Assembly: GCA_018873245.2 (NCBI GenBank)
Contig: JAEMBT020000003.1
Coordinates: forward strand, 11,873,843 to 11,937,842
DNA length: 64,000 nucleotides
Direction: 5' to 3'
Origin: Archegozetes longisetosus
Taxonomy: Eukaryota; Arthropoda; Arachnida; Sarcoptiformes; Trhypochthoniidae
In this document: positions 24,940-37,399 of the stretch, one piece after another
Numbering within the stretch: the stretch's first letter is position 1
How the letters are laid out: each line of letters begins with the position of its first letter
Notes under the pieces: model-generated
The model's database searches: none
What the model was told of the DNA's origin: nothing
What the model saw: only the letters and a program-made list of their open reading frames with translations
Program-made: the position numbers and the translations under genes

Positions 24940-27168
24940 ATGAGACGTTATATGCATCAATGCCTTGATTTTATTGCTGGTCACGATGTAGTTATTCCGA
25001 ATAAGCACGACAATTGGAGTAACAGAAGCAGAGATTATTCCGAGACTGTGAGACTCGTTCTGGTAAAAGTGCGTATAATATATGATACAAATTGGCTTTG
25101 AATAAGCATTAAATCTAGGTTTCAAATCATTTTCAGGATACCTATCATATCTATGAAATTGGAAACGATAATCTTAAACAAAACCTTTGTGGTTATTTGG
25201 TCAAAGTCCTGGTTGAATTAGTTTTGTATAGTAATGTCAAGTAAGAAGTTCGATTATTTAAACAGTTATTGATATATTTTTATAATGTTCTCAATTTTGC
25301 TTAATTAGATCCAACATGATATTAGTGTATGTTTTTGAATCTGAATCTTAATTCTAGAAAATTATCGTGAATGATGCACCTTCAAGTTTTTCTAGTGCTC
25401 CAAATTATAGATGATTTGTGCTCACATATACAGTGTTTGAAATAATGCAAAACGAATTTCTCATTAAAATTTTGTTGATATCTCATTAAGAAAGTGACTT
25501 CCTAAAACTTATGTATAAGTCTCAGTTCACAGATTAATAGGCTCTTATATTCTCTCCTGGGTTCAATTAATTTTTAGGATTTCTATTCCAAATAATGCAA
25601 TATTTATATTAATCACTTTTCGTATAAAAATTTTCAATCCTAATAATACTATTTTAACAGATGGTCTTTGAGCGAATATTTCGGTGAAGTGAGTTTTCGT
25701 AACGTTTTTGCTCTATTGGCGCAAAATGTAAGTAAATGGTTGTTTAAGGTGTTATAGATAATCATTGAGTATTCCAAGAACAGGAGACTGATGTTGCCAT
25801 CACTTCAATCAGAAATGATTTTAATCGACTTGAGTGGGGTGACTTTTCATTTCAAGTGAAAACTTCAAAATTTATCAAAATACTTAGCAAAGGATACCAC
25901 TCTCTAACTCAATATTTAATTTTATTCGTGTATTCGATTATGAGGTAATCGTAATTCTGTAGTATTATAAGTTGGTTTAAGATATTCACTATGAAAGTGA
26001 TTAAAGGTATGGTTTTGTTTGCTTTTTGCATTAATTTTGGCGCCATTATTGGTTTCACTCTCAAATAAATTGATGAACAAAACATTTACCTTTTGGTACA
26101 ACTTTGGTTCTGAGTTCTGGAGCTTTATAAGAGTTATGCTTCAACAAGGATTAGATAGAAGACCAGTCACTATAACTGGAAAAATCTTATACACGATATG
26201 GTTGTTATTGATATCAGTAATAATTACGTCATTTAGTGCTGATATTCTTTCGCACTATATTTCTGCAGTTAAATACACAGAAATCAATTCTATCGAAGAT
26301 GCGATGACTTCGAAAGATATCGATCAAATTATCTTAACTCGGAATGTGATCAACAGAACCAAATTGGTTTGTTTTTATTTACCATTTACTCATTTAAGAT
26401 ATCAAATCCATATCTTATAATTTGAAATAAATATTCATTTGAAGATTAAATAATTAGCATTTTTCTGATTGAGTACTAAACGAAACAAATCATATATAAA
26501 AAATGCTTTCATAATTTAAATTTAGTGCGAATCTCAACATAATTTTGAGTGCATTCGATATCCAACGATTTGGTGCGATGTTTGTAGAAGAGCTAAAATA
26601 GTAGAAACCTTTTATAAAGACAGAAAGCAACTCGAACCTGATATGGAATCCAAATTAGCGGACGGAAAATTAGCGATTATTGGCAGTTATGAATCGCTTC
26701 TAAATTTCATTCACAAATCAGATGACACAGAGTTTTTGCAGTTATCACGTCAAGGCTATTTTGATGTTCAATTCGTTCTGATCTATAACAAAAATTTAAA
26801 GCAAAGCTTGAAATTAAAGTTTGACAAATTGTTAGTGATGTGTATTTCATAAAATAAGTAGTCATTCATTTGATATTCAATTTTTTGCTAGATTGAAGAG
26901 ATTTTTGGAAAGCGGTCTGAGCGAACAATGGGAAAGTGAAGCACAACAAGCATTTTATAAAAAGAAGGATGAGTTCCAATACCAAAATAAATTTGTGAAA
27001 CAAATGCGATCATTGAACTTGTATGACATAATTGGTGTTTTTTATTTACTACTGATAGGAATTATTTTGTCAAATATCATATTTATTATTGAAAGGTCAT
27101 TCGAAAGTTGCTTTCATAAAAGGATCAACTTTTTTAAATTTATTTATTCAAAATCTAGTGTAATTTGA
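24940..27168 (+). CDS. divergent ionotropic (chemosensory-type) glutamate receptor
   Basis: Likely exons are 24940..25062 (uncertain start), 25137..25240, 25661..25727, 25784..25927, 26007..26366, 26526..26830 and 26892..27168; nearly all borders are GT-AG with matching phases. They give a short S1 half (ETDVAITSIRNDF), a first membrane helix (VWFCLLFALILAPLLVSLSN), a pore-like segment (FWSFIRVMLQQGLD), a second helix (ILYTIWLLLISVIITSFSAD), a linker, the S2 half, and a last helix (IIGVFYLLLIGIILSNIIFI) near the C terminus. This is the iGluR/IR layout. IRs are ligand-gated cation channels used in taste, smell or humidity sensing. The donor after 25927 (GTGTAT) is weak; the stronger-looking site at 25945 leaves the frame out of phase. 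More 5' exons may exist. Confidence 0.75.
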
Positions 27169-27169
27169 C

Positions 27170-27781
27170 AAATGTCTAAAATTGTTGCTTCTAAATGAAA
27201 CACACTGTAAAAAGTGTCAATAAACCAATGTTTTGTGATCACCAACCAATTAAAACATTTTTACTTATTTATTGTACTCGTCAATCTTCCTTTGGAATAT
27301 TTAAGCATTTTTGAATCAATATAAGAAGATTACTTTGAAAGCTTTGCAAACATTTTGCATTTTTCAATAGTCGTTATTTGATTTTAATAACTATTAGCTA
27401 AAACTATACTGCCTTAAATGCAATAATATATATTTGTAACACTAACATAAACGCAAAGATTATATCAGTAGAAATCTGCAAAGCTTCACAATCTTTATCT
27501 ATTTACAGTTTATTTAGCTGGAAGTGATAAAAATTGAAGGCTAATCAGAAAACCCTCATTATTTACTCAATAGTGAATTTAAAGTAGTAGTGTAGATATT
27601 AGTCAAAACGAGTTTTCAGATCACTCGAAGGCAAGCGCTGAATATGATCCGACATTGAGAAACTTGTATAGTGAAACTTATATAGTACTTATAAATGTTT
27701 GGTTATCTGTTCATTTTTAATTTTTAAATACTTAATTTTAAATTTAAACTAAATTAAATTAAAACCTATATCAATACAAAT
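27170..27781. other. short AT-rich intergenic spacer
   Basis: Nothing was recognised between the IR gene stop and the DRAM-like start codon. It presumably holds the promoter of the latter. Confidence 0.4.
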
Positions 27782-29104
27782 ATGATTAATTTTGCTTACT
27801 TTCCACTATCGATAGCTATTTTATTTCCACTCAAGTGTATATTCACGTAAGTCTTGCTTGTTGAAAACTACTTTTGTTTAAACACTTTATAATTACGAGC
27901 AAACTAATAGTAGAAAATTTTTTATAGGTATATCCTCGCTATATGCTATGGTCACGTGAATCCTATTTTCCCTTATATTAGTGATGCCGGAACCACGGCC
28001 CCAGAAGCTGGATATTTCTCAATGTTTCTATTTGTTGAAGCACTGCTAAGTAATTAAGAATTTTGATTTTTTGAAAACTGTATTTTCATTTCTGACCCAA
28101 ACAGTAGTTTAACATCTTGAAAATCATTTTGGCTAATTTGTTCGACATATCTATTATCGTATACAATTGGATAACCATAATTGTTATTTTTGTCGAACAG
28201 ATCAGATTTTGATTAATGTTCAATTTTAGTACTTAATGTTGTTTTCTTAGCTAATTTTATTGAAAATTGAAATATTGATAAACACTAGAAATGTGAATGT
28301 AGCGAAAGCAGGAAAGTTCTAAGTTTATTCAAATTATCGGCAAATACTATTGCAGAAATGGAAATACCCAATCAAGTAACTTTTTTTTCACTCAATCTAA
28401 TATGTAGTGTAATTTTCCTAAGAAATAGAATTAATCAGTTTTAGCATGTAGTACATTGCTTGAACTTGATTCTTTTTTAATTTTCAGTTGGAGTCACAGG
28501 TTGGATACGTTTTCAACAAATCAAGTACATATGTAATAACTCCAACCTTAATAATAATAAAATACTTGAAGTCGATGAGGTCGCAAAACTACTTCGTTTG
28601 AATAAATATTCTTTTTATGCAATTATACTGATAGTAATTCTTATGTCGATTGTGGCAGCTTTTCGGTCTTCTGAAAACTTATCTGTTCATTTGTTGGGAG
28701 CGTTGCCTGTATTTGGAATTTCAGGAATATTCATAATTTTACAAACAAAAATTTCATACATGTTAATAACATTAAATGTTAATTCACTAAGAATTGCACA
28801 TATTAGATGTATCTGTATGATAATTGCTTTCGTATTTGGAACACTTATGATGCTTATGATTTTGTGGTCTACTATTGATTTGAAAGTACCTATTGGAAAA
28901 ATTTGGGGGGAAGAACGTCTTCTTTGGGATCATTCATATGGTGGATATATTCAACATTGCTTGAGTGCCGCATCTGAGTGGACTATTATATGCATCTTTT
29001 GCCCTTTTTTTGCTACGTATGTGCCTGAATTTAAGAAAATCGAATCACATAACGGAGAAGTTAAATTCAAATTTGTTCAAACGACTGATAGCATCAAATT
29101 GTAA
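27782..29104 (+). CDS. DRAM/TMEM150-family multispan membrane protein
   Basis: Exons 27782..27846, 27928..28049 and 28488..29104 encode 267 residues with consistent splice phases. The family hallmark follows the first helix: HVNPIFPYISDAGTTAPEAG, the P-Y-I-S-D-x-G-x-x-x-P-E motif of DRAM/FRAG1/TMEM150 proteins. Six hydrophobic segments are visible, for example MINFAYFPLSIAILFPL, YAIILIVILMSIVAAF, IRCICMIIAFVFGTLMMLMI and WTIICIFCPFFATYVPEF. The AA/S-E-W preceding the last helix is also typical. DRAM proteins sit in lysosomal or plasma membranes and are linked to autophagy. AATAAA signals near 29295 and 29325 suit its 3' end. Confidence 0.88.
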
Positions 29105-29399
29105 TTTACTTTTTCCGATACTCAAGAGTTAATCCGTTTATCACGAATACTGAACTCGACCAGTCTGTTAGCTGAATGTTTGTTACCGTTATCTGTTACC
29201 TTTAATGCTGTCCCATTTGTTGTAAAAGATTAAGTTTCTTCTTTTGTTGAAAGTTTAAAAAATATTTCTCGTATTTCTGTAGAAAAAGTTGATAAATAAA
29301 TATTATATAAAATTATCAATAAAATCTATTAGAGCTTGAATTTAAAAGTATCTTCGCAAAAAATTATTGGTTTCATAATTTTGTCTTTTGCTGTCAGAC

Positions 29400-30990
29400 T
29401 AAAACTATTTTTCGTATACCTAAAACTATCCTTGAGTTAAACTGAGATACAGGCTTGAAATGAAAGGGATATGTTGAGTACACGGATGTACTACAACTCG
29501 ATTGAAATTAAATCTGTTTTGAAGGTTAGTTATTTCCATACCTCGTAACAAATCTTTCAATCCTTGAGTGATTGCTTTGATTGGCACTAATTTAATCATT
29601 GCTGAAGGGTTTCTAGTGTCAACGCCAACCAACCACTCAGATAGTGATGTTCTATCTGAAAATCAGACTATTTAATCCAATGTAAAATTGACCAAAACTA
29701 AAACTCAGTAGTGAAAAAAGTTCTACAATTTAGAGTTATATTTCTAAAGCATTTGGGGTTATATTTTTTTTAACCATTTGAGTCCAAATACTGAACTAAA
29801 ATCTTTATATGAAAGATGACGTGCTTTATAGTTGGTCAGTGCTATTGCGTTAGTCATTTTATATTTAATTTTACGTAAAGTTTAAAAAATCAACAATTTT
29901 ACTAATATTTTGCTCGAGTATTTTACTATTCTATGATTTTTATGAATATACAATTTTTACTATATAAAAGTAAAACACTGCTGTGTTTTAGTTTTTATGA
30001 GTTGTACAAACTTTCACGTTGACCAATCATTATCTATCAATTTAAGGTTGATTATTAGTCTAATTTTACAAAAATATTCAATTAATCAGATGAAATAAAT
30101 CGAATAGTCCTGAAGTATCAATTTTTGAAAGTTTATAATGATGAGTATCAAAGTGGCGTCAGTTATTGCAGATCTGCCTGAAGTAAAAGTCTGATAAACA
30201 GAAATCAGACAACTTAATCAAAATTTTGTTGAAATTTCTAAGTCCTTTGGGCTAAATTATTTTCAGGCTTAATATTCAAATGAGTGATACCTAAATTATG
30301 AAGATATTCGACTGCACTGGCTATCTGTGCAAACTAGTTACATTTCAGAGGTTAGGACAGTTTTGCGGTCCATTTGATCAACGTATTAAGATTTCCCAGA
30401 TATAATTCTGTAAAGCATATCATTAGAATAGGATGAAGAAAATCACTTTCTTCGTTGGATAGAAGCACAACATTTTAAACATGTACTGTATAATGTTTGT
30501 GGTCAAGCTTTTAAGAATTTCCACTTCTAATATTTGACGGTCTGCATCTCTAAGAGTACTGACAATACCAGTGAGCGAAGATAATTGACAGGCTAGTTCT
30601 ACATCTATAACATTATTTTACTCATATCTTTTCCACTTGAGAGTTTCGACTTCAAACATCTCATTGCTTAATTCTCCGTATAAACTCTATTCCATCTGCT
30701 TTTAGTTTTTCCATATCGTCATCATAAGGTAATGGATGACTCTCTGATCATCTTCTAAGCATTCTTTATCCAATTGCATACCATGTTTGATAGAATTAGT
30801 CCCAATACTAAGATGTAGCCCATATGTAAGATCATTACTGTTAATAAGCATTATTATATGTCATATATTTGAGTTTATGAGAAATATTGAAAATACTTGC
30901 TGTTGTTCCGCATACAGCGCTTAACTCTTTGAATCATATTTTCAGAAGTTTTTGCCATATTTTCAATACTTATATCTTGGCTCATTTTCA
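29400..30990 (-). pseudogene. protein-kinase-like pseudogene
   Basis: A start-like exon near 30985 (MSQDISIENMAKTSENMIQR) is followed by coding-like sequence LTYGLHLSIGTNSIKHGMQL, then broken pieces (RDADRQILEVEIL, NLNTLIKWT). The diagnostic part is near 30260-30330: ASAVEYLHNLGITHLNIKPEN, which aligns with the kinase catalytic loop (YLH...HRD.KPEN) but lacks the catalytic Asp (HLN). An open segment at 29426-29632 on the same strand (EWLVGVDTRNPSAMIKLVPI) may be its C-terminal remnant. Several stops and frame changes show decay. The kinase subfamily cannot be named. Confidence 0.5.
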
Positions 30991-31499
30991 AAAATTTCTT
31001 TAATAGAAGTGTGTTTAACTGTTATAAGCATTATTTTTATTTTTATTGGTTCTTATCTTAGATTCATGCTTAATAAAAGTCCAAATTAGGTCATTTCTAA
31101 TATTAAGCATTTTTGGTAAAAATTTTCTTCAAAAAAGTATGAGTTAGAAAAGTTTTGATGTTTGATTGGGCTCAGCTTTGAATTGTAGACCCTATAGTAA
31201 AACATAATGGCTATTATCCTCCTTATGTTTCAAACTTTTTTCTCAATAAGAATTAAAAACGCATGCCTTGGACTCTGTTTTGCATTACGAGTAAAACGCG
31301 CTCTCAATAATCTTAACCAAGAGTACAATAAACACTGATGTGAATGAAATTTTCAATAATGAAAAATTGAAGTTCAACTAAAGATATCAATTGTATTACA
31401 AACAATAGGAACTCAAAACTTACAACCGATATTCATAATTTAAACTTGAAACACTTCTATTAATTTGAGACATGAAATTAAACAGAAGCATTCAGCAGC

Positions 31500-34000
31500 A
31501 AAGTTGTTGACAATCAGATACAAAAAACGTATCTAAATCCAGAGATCTATCGAATTAGTTTGGACCTAGTAGACAGTCCATTTGCTGAACTCCAAAACTT
31601 AGAGGGAACAATTCATTTTATCTGCAATAAAACAAGACTTATGCAACACTTTAACATTAGTTCACGCGAACAAATTGATGTTTATTATCGAAATTGTCTC
31701 AAAGGTTTGCCTAAAGCCAAGGCAATTTTGGATGAAGGAGACTATCATCTCTATCAGAAAGATTATGTAATAGCCATCAGTTTCTCCACACTAGTATCTG
31801 ATCAAAATTTCCTGTTTGAGATACCTTTATAATAAATGCTTTTCTATTGATAGGCGATATCGAATTACTCATTTCCATCAGAATCAGGAACTCATGAATT
31901 ATCTATGGCTTGAAATCACATGTCTTCTATGGGACGGAAGACTATGAGTGCTCTCTATGTGACGCAGACTGTGCTTTAGATTTGTTTCGAACTTTTGGTA
32001 TTCAATTGAGGGAAATCTATTAGTCTAATAAGCTTGAATAGAAATCATAGGCAAGGAAAATGATTTCAGAGTTGATAGAAAACGTCTCCGATTATAGGTA
32101 GAATCCGCTCATATTGGTTAATCATCTAATAAGATTTCGAGAATCTGGCATTTCTAATAAGAGTTTTGATGAAAAAACAGCTACAAACCGATATCTCACG
32201 GGAAGATAAAACTGACTTATTGAGTGACAACATTCAACTGCAGATATCGATACCCAAAGGTCCGGGATTGTAGTCAGATATCATACACCGACTCACACTG
32301 TCATAATGAGAGAAAAGCTATTTTTTCAGTTTTACTTGGAGAAAACTTCAGAACTTATTATAATTATTGCTTGAAGTTTATTGGTAATCAGATCTAGCAG
32401 TGTCAGTCGTACAATCAAGTGGTCTCTTGTAACAAACAATGCTTTTACGATGCAATGGATGGTTATCACCGATACAAGTGTGCAACTAGTGGTCTTCTAG
32501 GACGGAGTAGATCTGCTCACATCGTGTATGGAGTTGTAACGAATATTGGTTGTAATATTTTGATCATGAGAAATGATAAAGTGGTGCAAAATTTAGGAAA
32601 CTGTGAAAACATTCAAAGCTATCGAAACTTTAGACCGCTTTCCGATTACAGCTGCAAAACACCAATCATTGCGACCACTACTAATATGTTGATAGAGCTC
32701 AAAATATGTCTTTGTACACTCATTTATACAGTGATGATTCAATTACATCAGACGATCAATTTGTCGAACTTTTTATTGTAAACTATATGAGCATATCGCG
32801 CATTTAAGTCAACTTACATGGTGTTCATGAGAAAATTCATTACTGATACCATCGTATTGGAGATACTGTCCTATTGTATGGCTTACTATACAATCATAGC
32901 TGCGCTTCAAACATCTCGTGGAATTTCACAAACACAAGAATGCATTTCACAACAATCAGAGATATCAAAGCTGACGAACAATCTACTATTACTTATGGAT
33001 CAACCTATACGGCAACAAATTTGATGGAAAGATGGCAAATAGTTAAAAATGGATATACTAGGGCACGCTGAAAGTTTTTGTAATACGCCAACCTGGTGCA
33101 TGTATATGAAAGTTCTCAAGACCCAAACATTTGTTTGCATTTCGTAGGATTAGGCACCAAATTTCATTTGATTATCTCTAGCCGTTTAGATTCTGTGATC
33201 ATTTAAAGATATCCAGTCATCAAATGTTTCAGATTCAAATCCATTATAATATCTGAAAAAGTTTGATGACTAGATATCTTTAAATGATCACAGAATCTAA
33301 ACGGCTAGAGATAATCAAATGAAATTTGGTGCCTAATCCTACGAAATGCAAACAAATGTTTGGATCTTGAGAACTTTCATATACATGCACCAGGTTGGCC
33401 TATTACAAAAACTTTCAGCGTGCCCTAGTATATTTAATTGCGGTTGTGTCATGTGTATTGGTGAATCGAGGCACGTCTCAGCTCTTCAGTGCAATAATGG
33501 TCCTGTTCCGTACGCAAAGGTGTTAGCGAAGAGCTCTTGTTTGATATGTAGTCGAGATTACGATGATCTCGAAGAAGCAGTAGAAAAGGTTGAGAGAAAC
33601 AGATTTGAAGAACTTATCAGTGATATCGGATTTGGTATTTGTGCTAGAAGTTAGCTCGAATTAGAAGTTACTCCAATCGACTTACTTTCAGATTTAGTTT
33701 GCCCCAAAAGCGCTCAATTGTTTGATTTCAAGAAACGATTGTCCTGAGTTATAATTTAGAAGAATGTGACTTTACAATGGATATATTCAATAGACACTGA
33801 TGGCTATTGAGGACACAAATTCAACCTCTTATTGCAAAGAACTGATATTCTTGAGCCGAGCTTTGCCAACTTTTGAAATGAAGAGAAATGGATGTCCTGT
33901 CTATATACGAGTGTAGAAGTTTGCGAACTTCCATAGTCTCTTAGAAAGAAGGCTATGACTTAACGGAATTCAAACGTCATTCAAAAGACCAGATTGACTC
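31500..34000 (+). pseudogene. SMYD4-like (MYND/SET, TPR) pseudogene
   Basis: Pieces lie in the order expected for SMYD4 methyltransferases: an N-terminal region (31560-31832), MYND zinc-finger sequence at about 32400-32500 (CNKQCFYDAMDGYHRYKC), then SAHIVYGVVTNIGCN. The SET core is near 32874-32990 (YNHSCASNISWNF, IRDIKADEQ, YG), a post-SET cysteine cluster is near 33430-33560 (FNCGCVMC, CLICSRDY), and helical C-terminal sequence runs to about 34000. These pieces fall in different frames with many stops between them, so it is a decayed host gene. A near-perfect 380-bp palindrome (33053-33433) separates the SET core from the post-SET part. SMYD4 enzymes are lysine methyltransferases or related regulators. 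Confidence 0.65.
33053..33433. repeat. large palindrome: inverted duplication inside the SMYD4-like pseudogene
   Basis: Arms at about 33053-33235 and 33250-33433 are almost exact reverse complements with a spacer of about 14 bp (e.g. ACTAGGGCACGCTGAAAGTT versus AACTTTCAGCGTGCCCTAGT). Only a few differences were seen. The right arm continues without a break into the post-SET coding remnant, so the left arm looks like the inserted inverted copy. No target-site duplication or transposon end was found. Confidence 0.85.
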
Positions 34001-34555
34001 AACGTTGAATTCGAGAGAAACATTTATTTGTGGTTTGAAAAATGAATTTTTGATTTATGGCAAGCACCCATCAGGTGTAATAGTATACTCAAAATTTAGC
34101 TTTTCTTCCATTCAAAATTGTAAAAATTTACTTCAATTTTATTCTAAAAAACTATGCAATAAAATTGAAAATACCCATCTATTTATAGTTTTCTCTTTAA
34201 TTATTTTTAATCAAAAAGTTTCAAATGAGAAAAACTTTCGAAGGAAATAATTTTTTCTTATAACTATCTTAAGAACTCGAATGATTTCAATATCTCTCAA
34301 CTTTTATTTAAATATTTTACTGAATTTTTTTTGGAAAAAAATCAATTTAACTTCATTCTCAGTGTTTAAAAAACAACTACAAAAACAAAGTTTTCTGCAA
34401 AAAAATTATTTTATTTGTCGAAAAAGTGCAATTGCTTACAAAAAAAGTTACTCAAGTAGAAACAAAAGATATTTATGAGAACATTAGGAAAAGTTTATAG
34501 TTGAGAGACGACATGTTCATATCGTTGACGAGTGGTTCGGATTAAATGGTTGTGT
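34001..34555. other. very AT-rich spacer
   Basis: Runs of A and T with no recognised gene. It includes the 3' flank of the secreted gene at 34556. Confidence 0.4.
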
Positions 34556-35156
34556 TTATTTCTTGAGCCAGTCCCAAGCGACCACATTAGAAGTTGGATA
34601 AACAAGTGGTACCTGATATTGGTATTGTACTTGGGGGTAGGCATAAGAATTGTAGGCCCATATGTTGCGGCTCAATCCAAGACTTCCAAGTCCGTTATAG
34701 CCGTATAATCCAGTCAATAGAGTCCCGTATGAGACGGTGATTAAGGCAAACAACGCAATTGCGATCTATAATCAATGGGAATGAATTAATATCTTTACAA
34801 ACATTTTCTAAGTAGAGCTAACATTTAAACAGGACACTTATAGCAATTCACCAGTATAAATAATCGTAGAAAATAAACTTTTTTTTATAGATTTTTATAA
34901 AAGTTTAAAACACAGAAATACAAAGGTTTTCTAAATTCATAAGCAACCAATAAATTGAATCATATTAGAGCTAGAAATTTAGAAACTTAAAGCTTTCTCA
35001 ATTCATAAAAATACACTTTGATTGAATTGAAGAAATTAGGATTTAAAATTTAAAAGTTGTAGCAGATCTTTAAAGTTTATTATAAGCTTATTTTAAGTTT
35101 ATTATAAAATTTTTAATAGAGAAATGGTAAAGAAGCAGACTTACCAATGCTTTCAT
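34556..35156 (-). CDS. small Tyr-rich secreted (cuticle-like) protein
   Basis: Exon 1 (35145..35156) encodes MKAL; a 379-bp phase-0 intron is followed by exon 2 (34556..34765). The protein has 73 residues: signal peptide MKALIAIALFALITVSYG, then a mature part with LTGLYGYNGLGSLG and the Tyr/Gln/Val stretch YPQVQYQYQVPLVYP, ending WDWLKK. The gene plan (4-codon first exon, phase-0 intron inside the signal peptide) and the promoter block are shared with the genes at 14685-14983 and 55454-55818, although the mature sequences differ. A structural role in cuticle or another secreted matrix is inferred. Confidence 0.85.
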
Positions 35157-35251
35157 TTTTGAAGATTTGTCGTATTAGCTTATTTGCTCGAAATTAAACT
35201 TTCAGTTCGGCTCAAGCTCAAGTAATACTTTGGATCCGAAAATTTGGTCTC

Positions 35252-35280
35252 TATTTATAGTCCTTTTGCCCTAACCTTGA
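35252..35280 (-). promoter_or_regulatory. TATA box plus TCAAGGTTAG element
   Basis: On the minus strand TCAAGGTTAG (35271-35280) lies 11 bp upstream of CTATAAATAG (35251-35260), about 97 bp before the start codon at 35156. A TGGATTTCCC word lies further upstream, at about 35321-35330. Confidence 0.75.
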
Positions 35281-35334
35281 CTTCACTTTCTTTGAAGCCA
35301 TTGACTCGACTAAGATATTTGGGAAATCCAATCA

Positions 35335-36440
35335 CCTTTAATGTAGATAAAAAAGAGATGCTTTAAAGATATCCTTTAAAATGGCTTAATTGATGATTTA
35401 CAAAAGTTCTGTCATTAAATTACATAAAACGGAATGCCATTCGTCGGACATCCATTTCTTTATACATTTCTGGAACTAGAGCTAAAGATAGACAAAATCA
35501 ATGTGACGCCTGAGGAATGACGTTCAGAGAATATGTAATTTTTTTCTAGGAGATTAAAAATTTTGAAATGTAAATATATCACTGATTTGACCGGTTTTCT
35601 TGCATAATGCTTTCGGTTGAAAGTTCGAGAGGAAAGGTCAGATCTAGACTTATATGCAATTTCAATATTATTTTAATTGATATTTTGCAAACAAGTCGAT
35701 AAATTACCTTCAAAAAAATTAAATCCTATATTAAAATTCAGTTTCATTGCAACTATCTGAACTCAAATTTTTAGCTAGAAATATCCTTCTAACTTTTAAT
35801 TAGCAAAAATGCCTAATTAGACTTCACTAATTAAACGTTAAAGTTCTTACAAGTTGTTTACAAATAAGCTCATAATCTTATTATTTCATTTGGTCATTTC
35901 CAAGAATGATAGTATAAAGTAAATACTGAAAAGTACACCGTTTCAGTACAACTGAATTTTTCACAAGGGATATGACTAATGCTGTTTGTGCATCGAATTT
36001 TCTATACCAAATTTAATTATCGTTTCAAATGTTCTCAAAAAGTTCATCATAATCTATGATTTATTCATTCGCCATTTACTAGTATGTATTTCATCAAAGG
36101 TGGGTTCAGTGTCTGTCTGATGGGCTTGGATTGCTTTCAACTAAATTGCGTTCAATGCGGAATGCGAAATATGGATATCAACTTTAAAATTATATTATGG
36201 AAAATTTCTTTTTTTCAAAAATTTTTCCACAATCAAACTGATACATTAAAATTATTGATTGATAAGTTTTGATTCCTTGAACTCGCACAACATGAGAACA
36301 CAACATTTTTGTCTCGTCAGAGTTAATCTGTTTTGTTATCTATCTGAAACAATGAGGTGACACTCCGGTTATTAGCTCTTAATTACAAAATGGTATCTTC
36401 ATTGATGTTTAAAGCATTATAATCTATGAATAACCAGTAC
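35335..36440. other. AT-rich intergenic sequence
   Basis: No gene or repeat was recognised upstream of the promoter at 35252-35280. Confidence 0.4.
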
Positions 36441-36444
36441 TAAG

Positions 36445-37388
36445 CTATAAAATATCAAGCTTCTTAATTGGAGTGTTCAAATCTAAACCAGTCCCTTTAA
36501 AAGGTCCCATAGATTTGATACTAAAATTCAACTTTTGTTTCACTTGAACGGTCAATTTTAAACACAAGTTTATGTAACGTCTACGATCAAAATTAGAGGA
36601 AAGTTCACACACTTGAAAAAATAATGAGAAAGAACAAAATTTCGACAGCATTCAGCTTTTTAATTACCAAGCCCATCGTTTTATTGCCTAAAATTACTTT
36701 TTATTACCTGTCTGAAACTTTCTAAACTTTTGAACATTTTATAGTAAACATTTCTCAAATGGAATAATTAAAAGAGTTTTTATTTTAAATTCATTTCGCA
36801 AGTTAAAAGCTAACGAGATTTATAACCATCCTTGGATCTGATCCGCTTTATACTTTAAAATAACATGATTTGGAGACAATCAACTTATCGTTGGCTTCGT
36901 GATCTTTCGAAAAATGAAAGTTCTCTCATTACTTTGAGAGGAAATCCTATAATTCATATTTACTCGTAAGATAACATTATATAAAGTTTTTTAAACTCAT
37001 GTCAACATTGAAAAATATTTTCACAGATGATACAACTATTTGTATGATTTGCACGTATTGATTGTACAAATTCTGAAGCAGTCCAACTAACCATCACAAT
37101 ATTGATGTCATATGAGATTACGAGAAGTTCATTATCTACTCCATAAATCATGTGTAATATTTCCAAAATTAAGAGAAATATAATTTACATGTATATAATT
37201 TGTTGGATATTTTTAGCTTGCGGAGAAAGATGAATGAATTTTCTTTCTAGGATAAATAAGTGCAATTGCCAATTAAAATAAAACATTATATTGCAGAGAA
37301 AGTCCGATATACGTTGTATTGTGTTTGAAATTGATAAATGAAAGTTAGAGAAAAATATGAACACAGGAAAAATTAATTGCTGCATCAA
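36445..37388 (-). CDS. candidate multi-exon secreted protein, incomplete model
   Basis: Four open segments on the minus strand may belong to one gene. The first, about 37195-37388, begins MMQQLIFPVFIFFSNFHLSI, signal-peptide-like, and meets a GTAAAT donor. The second, about 37030-37110, reads YDINIVMVSWTASEFVQSIR. The third, about 36885-36945, reads ISSQSNERTFIFRKITKPTI. The last, 36445..36598, starts after a TTTTTTCAAG acceptor and reads VCELSSNFDRRRYINLCLKL to a stop. The splice phases between them do not all fit, so the model is unproven; it could be a decayed gene. The family is not recognised. Confidence 0.25.
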
Positions 37389-37399
37389 GCAATTTATTT

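Noticed and set aside
34005-34478. Lys/Phe/Asn-rich open frames in the spacer at 34.0-34.5 kb
   Set aside because: Composition is that of A/T runs translated by chance; no homology or splice context.
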